Shown here: piece by piece, positions 6,508-11,630 of the stretch | Layout of the letters: the number at the start of each line of letters is the position of its first letter | Numbering within the stretch: the first letter of the stretch is position 1 | NCBI GenBank assembly: GCA_964643045.1 | Contig: CAZXSC010000090.1 | Location: 1-11,630 of the forward strand | DNA: 11,630 bases | Origin: TMED23 sp964643045 | Lineage (GTDB): Bacteria > Pseudomonadota > Alphaproteobacteria > Rhodospirillales > UBA2165 | Reading direction: 5' to 3' | The notes under the pieces: model-generated | Told to the model about the DNA's origin: nothing | The model's database searches: none | The model's input: only the letters and a program-made list of their open reading frames with translations | Translations under genes and position numbers: made by a program

Positions 6508-7073
6508 TTGTTACTCGACGTGTTATCTCTATGTTACGTTAACAGCATTTTCGCAAAGAAAACTAGGAGAAATTTCGGTGCAATCTGGTTATCGTCATCT
6601 GTAGGAGAAATAATAGCAACTGTTATTATGAATATAAGGGCAGCACAATTTCGGCGTTTTCGTGTTAATGATGCCCTAGGCGGTCTTTTAGGTCGATGGG
6701 TGTTAGCATTTGTCAAATTGGAATTTTAATTTGTGGAACAGTTGAATTGGAGACTAACGAACTAGCAAATGAGGCCAAAGTTGGCTTTGAATTTCATTAC
6801 CTTGTAGGAGGGGGAATGGTTGCTTTAGCTTATCCTGCTTGGTTTGTTATTACAGGAATATCTGTTCCAGAAAACCATGTCTTCCCTGGGCTAATCTTCG
6901 GGTTAATTTCGGTGGGTTTAACTTGGTTCGTCCAATATCTTTGTTTTGGCTTTGGATTTTTTGGCAAAAACGCGCTTAAGAGTGCGAGCACTACATTTTC
7001 ATCTCTGCTATTGCATTCGCTTTATGGTTTGAGTATGGGTTTGGTGTTGCAAATATTAATGATGGTTAGCTAG
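6508..7073 (+). pseudogene. DUF2938-like membrane protein gene, interrupted by a frameshift
   Basis: Two overlapping frames together give one small membrane protein. The first, from a TTG at 6508 with AGGAG 5 nt upstream, encodes VGEIIATVIMNI ... GGLLGRWV and stops at 6727-6729. The second, open from 6672 to the stop ending at 7073, continues with ELANEAKVGFEFHYLVGGG, then PGLIFGLISVGLTW, a QYLCFGFGFFG segment and a final hydrophobic helix. Joined, this follows the DUF2938 plan as I recall it: Gly-Ala-Thr-x-x-Met near the start, a GRW motif, E-x-x-x-G-x-x-x-HY, then three more membrane helices. The switch is a one-base loss after the GRW tryptophan; restoring one G to the GGG run at 6698-6700 gives a single frame. 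It may be a true pseudogene, a sequencing error or programmed slippage. A second possible start, GTG 6578 with AGGAG, would need another shift. Likely in an operon with the permease. Confidence 0.62.
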
Positions 7074-7157
7074 AAAAAAATTATATCATATAGAATTAAT
7101 TTCTTAAAAGATAAATGCCATAGAAATTCTGCAAAATAGTTCACCAGTTAAAGTTGT

Positions 7158-7187
7158 TTGACCTTAGTATTGTGAGTAATCTAAGAA
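7158..7187 (+). promoter_or_regulatory. Possible promoter of the TauD-like dioxygenase gene
   Basis: TTGACC (7158-7163, five of six to the -35 consensus) is followed after 18 bp by TAAGAA (7182-7187, only three of six). Transcription would start near 7195, about 35 nt before the TTG start codon. It lies in a 156-nt very AT-rich gap, which argues that the dioxygenase is not simply the third gene of the permease operon. Confidence 0.34.
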
Positions 7188-7229
7188 TAAAATATGTGAT
7201 TTAGTTAGCACTATATAGGAGTTCTAAAT

Positions 7230-8207
7230 TTGGCCAACCGTATAGATAATGTAACAGTCAAAAAAAAAGGAACTCATCTCGGTGCTGAGATTGAGGGCGT
7301 TGATTTGACGCATCCCCTAGATGAAATTACATTTAGGATAGTTGAAGATGCATTAGTTGAACATGAGGTGATAACCTTACAGAATCAGTCAATTTCTTCA
7401 GAACAACTGATGGATTTTGCAAAAAATTTTGGAGAATTGAGTGTCCATCCTTTTTCCCCCAATAGCGATAAAATTCCAGAATTAATTATTTTTGACAATG
7501 ATGCCGGAAACCCCCCGTTCGGCACAGATTGCTGGCATTCAGATGAAACCTTTCGTTTAGAGCCCCCTATGGCAACTATGCTTCATGGATTGATTATTCC
7601 TGAAGTCGGGGGAGACACAGTTTTTGCTAGTATGACTTCAGCCTATGCGGGATTAAGCGATAGGATGAAACTGTTTATTTCCGGTCTGGAATGTATACAT
7701 GATTTCAAGCCTTTTCGTGCTTTATTCAGCACGAATGACAAAGGCAGGGCCGATTTGCGTTACTTTGAAGATCTGTATCCACCTATTGCCCATCCAGTTG
7801 TGCGCAAACACCCTATATCTGGGAAACCTGTGCTTTTTGTGAACCCCCAGTTTTCGACAAAAATAGTCGGCATGGATGAGATTGAAAGCCGGAATTTGTT
7901 AAGTCAGTTATTTGAACAGGCAAAAATACCTGAGTTTCAGTTCCGTCACAGTTGGTCGGTTGGTTCCGTTGTTATATGGGATAATCGCTCTACCCAACAT
8001 TATGCTGTTCACGATTATTTTCCCGAACGAAGAAAATTAGACCGCGTCACTGTGAAAGGTGAAAAAGTAATACCGTATTCAAATAGAGCAAACATCAAAT
8101 CAGTAAAAACTAACAAAAGTCCTATTCCGGATGGATTAAAAAGTGAACATGGTGGTCATGTCCCGAAGAGACAACTAACACGAGATCTGGAAAAAGCTGA
8201 AAAATAA
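7230..8207 (+). CDS. TauD/TfdA-family Fe(II)/2-oxoglutarate-dependent dioxygenase
   Basis: Members of this family hydroxylate small organic substrates (taurine and other sulfonates, 2,4-D, carnitine precursors) with O2 and 2-oxoglutarate, releasing CO2 and succinate. The 325-residue protein has the full metal triad: His103 and Asp105 in WHSDETF, and distal His257 in WDNRSTQHYAVHDY. Arg272 in RRKLDRVTV is placed to bind the 2-oxoglutarate carboxylate. FVNPQFSTKIVGM (203-215) and the N-terminal GAEIEGVDLTHPL (18-30) are also family-typical. It starts with TTG at 7230, supported by AGGAG 8 nt upstream. After the conserved core it has an extra basic, lysine-rich tail of about 40 residues, longer than usual. 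Substrate cannot be deduced: no ABC sulfonate transporter or sulfite-handling gene is nearby, so taurine dioxygenase should not be assumed. Confidence 0.92.
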   Translation: MANRIDNVTVKKKGTHLGAEIEGVDLTHPLDEITFRIVEDALVEHEVITLQNQSISSEQLMDFAKNFGELSVHPFSPNSDKIPELIIFDNDAGNPPFGTDCWHSDETFRLEPPMATMLHGLIIPEVGGDTVFASMTSAYAGLSDRMKLFISGLECIHDFKPFRALFSTNDKGRADLRYFEDLYPPIAHPVVRKHPISGKPVLFVNPQFSTKIVGMDEIESRNLLSQLFEQAKIPEFQFRHSWSVGSVVIWDNRSTQHYAVHDYFPERRKLDRVTVKGEKVIPYSNRANIKSVKTNKSPIPDGLKSEHGGHVPKRQLTRDLEKAEK

Positions 8208-8318
8208 AAATTTATTGTCCGATGGAAGCTAGGTCTTTCCGTATTGAGATTGAAAATCAAATTAGAATCTTCAAGTCTCGGTAGGCTTTTCGATTCAGAG
8301 ATTTCTGCCAATAGATCC

Positions 8319-8348
8319 TAGACAAAAAGTTGTCTATTCCGCTATATT
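8319..8348 (+). promoter_or_regulatory. Probable cold-shock gene promoter with inverted repeat over the -35
   Basis: TAGACA (8319-8324) matches the -35 consensus in five of six bases and TATATT (8343-8348) the -10 in five of six, with an 18-bp spacer. Transcription from about 8355 would give a leader of about 110 nt, in keeping with the long leaders of cspA-type genes. A perfect inverted repeat TAGACAA-AAAG-TTGTCTA (8319-8336) covers the -35 and the start of the spacer and could be an operator. As RNA it could instead act as a weak hairpin ending the upstream dioxygenase transcript. Confidence 0.5.
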
Positions 8349-8411
8349 TGTTGATCGTATTACTTTTATCCGTGTGTTTAGGGTATTTTACGAAATAGGG
8401 TGAGCATAACA

Positions 8412-8460
8412 GCCGGTTTTAATCGGCGAACCAGGAGAAGTAAAACCAGTTTTAGGAGGT
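8412..8460 (+). promoter_or_regulatory. Structured cold-shock leader with mutually exclusive hairpins next to the ribosome site
   Basis: TAAAACC (8441-8447) can pair with the upstream GGTTTTA (8415-8421). Its TAAAA part can instead pair with TTTTA (8450-8454), which overlaps the first base of the AGGAGGT ribosome site (8454-8460). A third option, GCCG (8412-8415) with CGGC (8424-8427), competes with the first. The ribosome site would be left more open when the upstream pairing forms. This resembles the logic of temperature-sensing cspA leaders but shows no recognised sequence homology; folding was judged by eye. Confidence 0.4.
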
Positions 8461-8466
8461 TATTTA

Positions 8467-8676
8467 ATGCCTGTAGGGACAGTTAAGTGGTTTAATTTGC
8501 AAAAAGGGTATGGATTCATTGTGCCAGATGAGGGCGGTGAAGATGCTTTTGTCCATATTTCTGCGGTTGAACAGTCTGGGTTAACTAGCTTGGAAGAAGG
8601 GCAAAAAATTGAATACGAATTAGTTGAGGGCCGTAATGGAAAGATGGCTGCGCAAACGATTGCTATTTCTGAGTAG
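8467..8676 (+). CDS. csp: CspA-family cold-shock protein
   Basis: This 69-residue protein is a single cold-shock domain, a five-stranded beta barrel that binds single-stranded RNA or DNA and melts mRNA secondary structure. The RNP1 motif KGYGFI (residues 13-18) and RNP2 motif DAFVHI (26-31) are intact, as is the leading GTVKWFN. Length and start match the family exactly. The AGGAGGT ribosome site (8454-8460) is 6 nt before the ATG and is nearly perfect, which suggests high expression. The gene is monocistronic: it has its own promoter about 110 nt upstream and is followed by two terminator-like hairpins before the convergent arsC-like gene. Whether it is cold-induced or constitutive cannot be told from the protein, but the structured leader hints at post-transcriptional control. 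Confidence 0.97.
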   Translation: MPVGTVKWFNLQKGYGFIVPDEGGEDAFVHISAVEQSGLTSLEEGQKIEYELVEGRNGKMAAQTIAISE

Positions 8677-8680
8677 AGTT

Positions 8681-8696
8681 TAGTCATTTCTGACTA
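8681..8696 (+). terminator. Small AT-rich hairpin directly after the cold-shock gene
   Basis: TAGTCA (8681-8686) and TGACTA (8691-8696) form a perfect 6-bp stem with a TTTC loop, followed by TAATTTTATTATT. It starts 5 nt past the stop codon. With few G-C pairs it is probably a weak terminator or 3'-end stabiliser preceding the stronger one at 8717. Confidence 0.42.
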
Positions 8697-8716
8697 TAAT
8701 TTTATTATTCATTTTG

Positions 8717-8743
8717 GGCTGATCACTCCTAGTTAGCCTTTTT
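8717..8743 (+). terminator. Intrinsic terminator of the cold-shock gene
   Basis: GGCTGA (8717-8722) pairs with TTAGCC (8733-8738), including one G-U, around a 10-nt loop, and five T residues (8739-8743) follow at once. This is the best terminator in the window and lies 41 nt after the cold-shock stop, before the convergent reductase gene. Confidence 0.65.
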
Positions 8744-8793
8744 ATTGTGATGCCATGAAAGTGGTAAATTATTGCAATTGATAAACCTTTAAA

Positions 8794-9147
8794 TTAGATA
8801 ATTTCCAATACTAATTCGGGGGGGCGACCGATAACAGCTTTATTATTTGCAAGAACAATTGGTCTTTCAAGCAAAATGGGATCCTTGATTATTGCGGCAA
8901 TCAGCTGTGTTCGCCCTAGAGCACTATTCTCTAATTTATAATCTATGTAGGGCTGCTCTTTCTTTCGCATGATGTCGCGTGGTTCTTGATTTAGTTTCTG
9001 TAGAATATCTTCAATCAGTTCTTTGGTTAATGGTGTTTTTAGATATTCGATAATGATTGGCTCAATATTTTTTTCTGTGAGCAACTCTAAGGTAGCCCGT
9101 GATTTGCTGCAATTTGGATTGTGAAATAATTGTACTTGAGCTGACAT
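8794..9147 (-). CDS. arsC: ArsC-family (glutaredoxin-dependent) arsenate reductase
   Basis: ArsC of the glutaredoxin-coupled class reduces arsenate to arsenite through one catalytic cysteine. The 117-residue protein has NPNCSKSR with Cys13 near the N-terminus of a thioredoxin-like fold. Arg61 (RDIMRKK), Arg95 (LLERPIVL) and Arg108 (GRPPE) fall in register with Cys12, Arg60, Arg94 and Arg107 of the plasmid R773 enzyme. I start it at ATG 9147-9145 (MSAQVQLFHNPNC), with AAAGGA 11 nt upstream. The frame stays open for 27 more codons up to 9228, but a likely promoter lies inside that stretch and the family begins just before the Cys motif. No arsB, arsR or arsH is next to it, so the gene is a stand-alone copy. 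Some such chromosomal proteins (YffB/Spx-like relatives) are not arsenate reductases, but the intact arginine triad favours ArsC. Confidence 0.9.
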   Translation of the reverse strand: MSAQVQLFHNPNCSKSRATLELLTEKNIEPIIIEYLKTPLTKELIEDILQKLNQEPRDIMRKKEQPYIDYKLENSALGRTQLIAAIIKDPILLERPIVLANNKAVIGRPPELVLEII

Positions 9148-9175
9148 GGCTTTATAAATCCTTTCATTTCTTGAT

Positions 9176-9204
9176 TTTAGACAATGACCAGTTTTTGCTA
9201 TCAA
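9176..9204 (-). promoter_or_regulatory. Probable promoter of the arsC-like gene
   Basis: On the minus strand TTGATA (9204-9199, five of six) and TCTAAA (9181-9176, four of six) are exactly 17 bp apart. Transcription from about 9169 gives a 20-nt leader carrying the AAAGGA ribosome site before ATG 9147. It also excludes the longer in-frame start at 9228. Confidence 0.47.
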
Positions 9205-9263
9205 GTTATTTAATGTATTACCCAGCATATTTGAGAGAATTTGTTCGACGTTTAATATTTATT

Positions 9264-9272
9264 TGATAGAAT
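9264..9272 (+). promoter_or_regulatory. Possible extended -10 promoter of the monooxygenase/reductase fusion gene
   Basis: TGA-TAGAAT (9264-9272) fits an extended -10 (TGn followed by a five-of-six match to TATAAT). No good -35 is found at the usual distance. The start would be near 9279, leaving a leader of about 55 nt that contains the 17-bp palindrome at 9296-9312. Confidence 0.33.
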
Positions 9273-9295
9273 CTGCTTTGAAATCAAGGTAATTC

Positions 9296-9312
9296 AAGAA
9301 AATATTTTTCTT
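9296..9312. repeat. 17-bp near-perfect palindrome upstream of the fusion gene
   Basis: AAGAAAA (9296-9302) and TTTTCTT (9306-9312) are exact reverse complements around TAT. It lies 10 nt before the AGGAG ribosome site of the gene at 9334 and downstream of the candidate -10. It could be an operator for a catabolic regulator; AT-richness raises the odds of chance. Confidence 0.42.
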
Positions 9313-9333
9313 AACAACCCGCAGGAGAAATAA

Positions 9334-11630
9334 GTGACGAAATCATTGAGAATCAATGTTATTGGCGGTGGGCCTGGTGGACTTTATTTCTCTATTTTGA
9401 TGAAACTAGCAAATCCAAAACATCAAATTACAGTTTACGAACAAAATAAGCCAGATGACACCTTTGGTTTTGGTGTTGTCTTTTCTGATGAAACCCTCGA
9501 GAATTTTATGGGCCAAGATCCGGTAACTTACCAAGAAATTAGGGACCAATTTGCATACTGGGATCAGATCGAGGTGCGTTATCGCGGAGAACGTGTCCGT
9601 TCAGGGGGGCATGGTTTTGCGGGCATGGCACGGATGACACTTTTAAATATTTTTCGAAAACGATGTGTAGATCTAGGCGTTAATATTCATTACGAAACGA
9701 TAATTGACGACCTTAAGCAATTGCAGGACGCTGATCTGGTTTTGGCGGCGGATGGTGTAAATAGTTTTGTTCGTGAGAGCCTTAAAGATCATTTGAACCC
9801 TACGATAGATGAGAGAAAAACAAAATTTGTATGGCTAGGTACAACCCAAAAATTTGATGCTTTCACATTTATATTCAAAGAAAATGAACACGGCTGGTTC
9901 TATAATCATGCTTATCAATATGGTAAAGGCGTTGGTAAAGCGGCTTCCACATGGATTTTAGAGACGCACGAAGACACATGGATAAATGCAGGTTTAGATC
10001 AGGCAAGTGAAAGTGAAACAATAGCTTATTTTGAGGAATTTTTTGCTGACGAACTAAACGGTCATCGTTTGTTATCGAATAAATCTATTTGGCGAAATTT
10101 CCCCGTGGTATCTGCTGAAAAATGGTCCTATAAAAATATTGTATTAATTGGTGATGCAATCCATACAGCTCAATTTTCTATTGGTTCAGGCACCAAAATT
10201 GCAATGGAGGATGCCATTGCTCTTTCTAATTCTGTTCTAAAAACATGTGAGAAAGGTGGGGGTATTGGAGATGCATTGATCGGCTATGAGGTTGAAAGAA
10301 AAGATGAAATTCTAAGATTGCAGCGCACTGCGATGGTGAGCCTCAGTTGGTATGAAAATGCTAGGCGATATAATAATTTATCACCTAAGCAATACGCATT
10401 TAATTTTTTGAGCCGTAATAAAGCTGTTACATACGAAAATTTAAGTCTTCGCGATCCTGATTATGGGTCGGACATTAATCGTTGGTATGCGGATTTAGTG
10501 AGCAAAGATTTAGATTTTGATCTCTCCGCCGATAATCCTCCGCCGCCTATGTTTAATCCTTATAAGATAGGTGATCTTTTGCTGCAAAATAGAGTGGTTG
10601 TGGCGCCGATGTGCCAATATTCCGCTAATGAAGGTGAGCCAACGGATTGGCAATTAGTCCATATTGGTAATTTTGCAAAAGGCGGCGCAGGCTTAGTTAT
10701 TACTGAGATGACGAATGTTTCCCCGGAGGGGCGAATATCATATAAATGTGCCGGTATGTATAAATCAGAGCATATAACCGCGTGGAAACGTATCGTGGAC
10801 TTTGTCCACGAAAATTCTAACTCAAAGATTTGTATACAGTTGGCTCATGCTGGGCGTAAGGCTTCCTGCAATATAGGTTGGGTTGATGAAGGTGCTCCGC
10901 TTGGGCAAAAGGCCTGGCCAATTATCTCCGCTTCACCCATTCCGTTTACATCTGATAGTCAGGTCCCGAAAGAAATGGACCGAATTGATATGGATAAAGT
11001 GCTTGAGGATTTTGTTCGATCGACCTCTATGGCGGCTGAGGCTGGATTCGATATGATAGAATTTCATGGTGCTCACGGCTATCTACTATCAAGTTTTATT
11101 TCTCCTGTTAGCAATATCCGAACCGATGAATATGGTGGATCTCTCAAAAATCGTATGCGATTTCCCATTGAAGTTTTGCGGGCTGTTCGAGAGGTTTGGC
11201 CGGTTGGAAAACCCATTTCTGTTCGAATTTCTGCTGAAGATTGGTTGGGTGAGAGGGGTAATTCAGGTGATGAGGCCGTCGAGATAGCTCGTTTATTTTA
11301 TGAAAATGGTGCTGATATTATACATGTATCAGCCGGTCAGACCTCCTCTGAGCAAAAACCAATTTACGGTAGAATGTTCCAAACCCACTTGAGTGAACAG
11401 ATAAGATTAGAGGCGGGGATACCTACCATGGCAGTGGGTAACATAACTACGGCAGATCAGGTGAATACAATTTTAGCGGCGGGCCGCGCTGACTTAGTTA
11501 CACTTGCTCGTCCTCACCTCAGCAATCCGTTTTTTACTCTTCAATCTGCTGCTCATTACAATTGGGATGCTCAGTATTGGCCAGAGCAATATCTTCGAGG
11601 CAAAGACCAGGCATTTAAGGAAGCCATAAA
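9334..11630 (+). CDS. FAD monooxygenase / Old Yellow Enzyme fusion, anthraniloyl-CoA monooxygenase or salicylyl-CoA 5-hydroxylase type (3' end beyond window)
   Basis: The reading frame starts at GTG 9334 (AGGAG 6 nt upstream) and stays open for 765 codons to the window edge, near the usual full length of 760-790. Residues 1 to about 390 are a class A flavoprotein hydroxylase: the FAD motif VIGGGPGGL (9-17) and the second FAD motif GDAIHTAQFSIGSGTKIAME (273-292). From Met406 an Old Yellow Enzyme barrel follows, with VVVAPMCQYS (Cys427), QLAHAGRKAS, EFHGAHGYLLSSF (His578, His581) and VRISAEDW (Arg631), all typical of YqjM-class FMN reductases. This fusion is known from 2-aminobenzoyl-CoA monooxygenase/reductase of Azoarcus, which hydroxylates and dearomatises an aromatic CoA ester, and from proteins annotated as salicylyl-CoA 5-hydroxylase. 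The two cannot be told apart here. CoA ligase and downstream beta-oxidation genes would be expected to the right. Confidence 0.92.
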   Translation, partial: MTKSLRINVIGGGPGGLYFSILMKLANPKHQITVYEQNKPDDTFGFGVVFSDETLENFMGQDPVTYQEIRDQFAYWDQIEVRYRGERVRSGGHGFAGMARMTLLNIFRKRCVDLGVNIHYETIIDDLKQLQDADLVLAADGVNSFVRESLKDHLNPTIDERKTKFVWLGTTQKFDAFTFIFKENEHGWFYNHAYQYGKGVGKAASTWILETHEDTWINAGLDQASESETIAYFEEFFADELNGHRLLSNKSIWRNFPVVSAEKWSYKNIVLIGDAIHTAQFSIGSGTKIAMEDAIALSNSVLKTCEKGGGIGDALIGYEVERKDEILRLQRTAMVSLSWYENARRYNNLSPKQYAFNFLSRNKAVTYENLSLRDPDYGSDINRWYADLVSKDLDFDLSADNPPPPMFNPYKIGDLLLQNRVVVAPMCQYSANEGEPTDWQLVHIGNFAKGGAGLVITEMTNVSPEGRISYKCAGMYKSEHITAWKRIVDFVHENSNSKICIQLAHAGRKASCNIGWVDEGAPLGQKAWPIISASPIPFTSDSQVPKEMDRIDMDKVLEDFVRSTSMAAEAGFDMIEFHGAHGYLLSSFISPVSNIRTDEYGGSLKNRMRFPIEVLRAVREVWPVGKPISVRISAEDWLGERGNSGDEAVEIARLFYENGADIIHVSAGQTSSEQKPIYGRMFQTHLSEQIRLEAGIPTMAVGNITTADQVNTILAAGRADLVTLARPHLSNPFFTLQSAAHYNWDAQYWPEQYLRGKDQAFKEAI

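Noticed and set aside
8460..8687. Minus-strand open frame over the cold-shock gene
   Set aside because: Exact antisense of a complete cold-shock domain with RNP1 and RNP2; no independent evidence.
11066..11287. Plus-strand open frame within the fusion gene
   Set aside because: Different frame inside the Old Yellow Enzyme domain, whose catalytic motifs lie in the main frame.
1..11630. CRISPR arrays, insertion sequences, tRNA/rRNA genes, toxin-antitoxin or phage-defence modules
   Set aside because: No regularly spaced repeats, transposase-like proteins, tRNA-like cloverleafs or defence-type domains were seen in either strand.

Overview
The window comes from an AT-rich bacterial chromosome and carries no plasmid, phage, insertion-sequence or CRISPR signature. 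The best taxonomic guess is a low-GC, aerobic, probably marine or free-living Alphaproteobacterium. This rests on the pairing of a PduO-type cobalamin adenosyltransferase with electron-transfer flavoprotein genes, the B12-dependent (class II) ribonucleotide reductase, the TauD/GFA/ArsC repertoire, and an aerobic CoA-thioester aromatic degradation enzyme. It is inference from gene content only. No rRNA or tRNA gene is visible.

Layout. Bases 1-1128 (minus strand) hold the start of etfB (running off the left edge) and, upstream of it, a PduO-type ATP:cob(I)alamin adenosyltransferase. A TTGACA promoter just upstream of etfB has a 22-bp inverted repeat packed between its -35 and -10. Bases 1519-1818 (plus) encode a small acidic helical orphan protein with its own promoter, Shine-Dalgarno and probable terminator. 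Bases 1890-4250 (minus) encode a short-form adenosylcobalamin-dependent ribonucleotide reductase (NrdJ) with a Cys-rich tail, preceded by a 337-nt gap with inverted repeats. A GFA-family zinc protein (minus, 4588-5004) is divergent from a 12-TM permease of unassigned family (plus, 5120-6487). The permease is followed after 20 nt by a DUF2938-like membrane protein that is frameshifted (6508-7073). Then come a TauD/TfdA-type Fe(II)/2-oxoglutarate dioxygenase (7230-8207), a CspA-family cold-shock protein with a long structured leader (8467-8676), a minus-strand ArsC-family reductase (8794-9147), and a large FAD monooxygenase/Old-Yellow-Enzyme fusion resembling anthraniloyl-CoA monooxygenase or salicylyl-CoA 5-hydroxylase (9334 to the right edge).

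How the genes fit together. The adenosyltransferase makes adenosylcobalamin, the cofactor NrdJ needs to form its thiyl radical, so the left third is linked by B12 chemistry although the two genes are separate transcription units. ETF accepts electrons from acyl-CoA dehydrogenases, and the right-edge fusion enzyme also works on a CoA thioester, which suggests a lifestyle using organic acids and aromatics. The rest are mostly single-gene units, each with its own plausible promoter.

No clear undescribed multi-gene system is visible. The most interesting signals are regulatory: a cold-shock leader with mutually exclusive hairpins next to the ribosome site, and three inverted repeats placed at promoters or leaders (etfB, csp, the aromatic-CoA enzyme). 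The frameshifted membrane gene and the orphan small protein are also worth a look. Promoter and hairpin calls were made by eye and are tentative.
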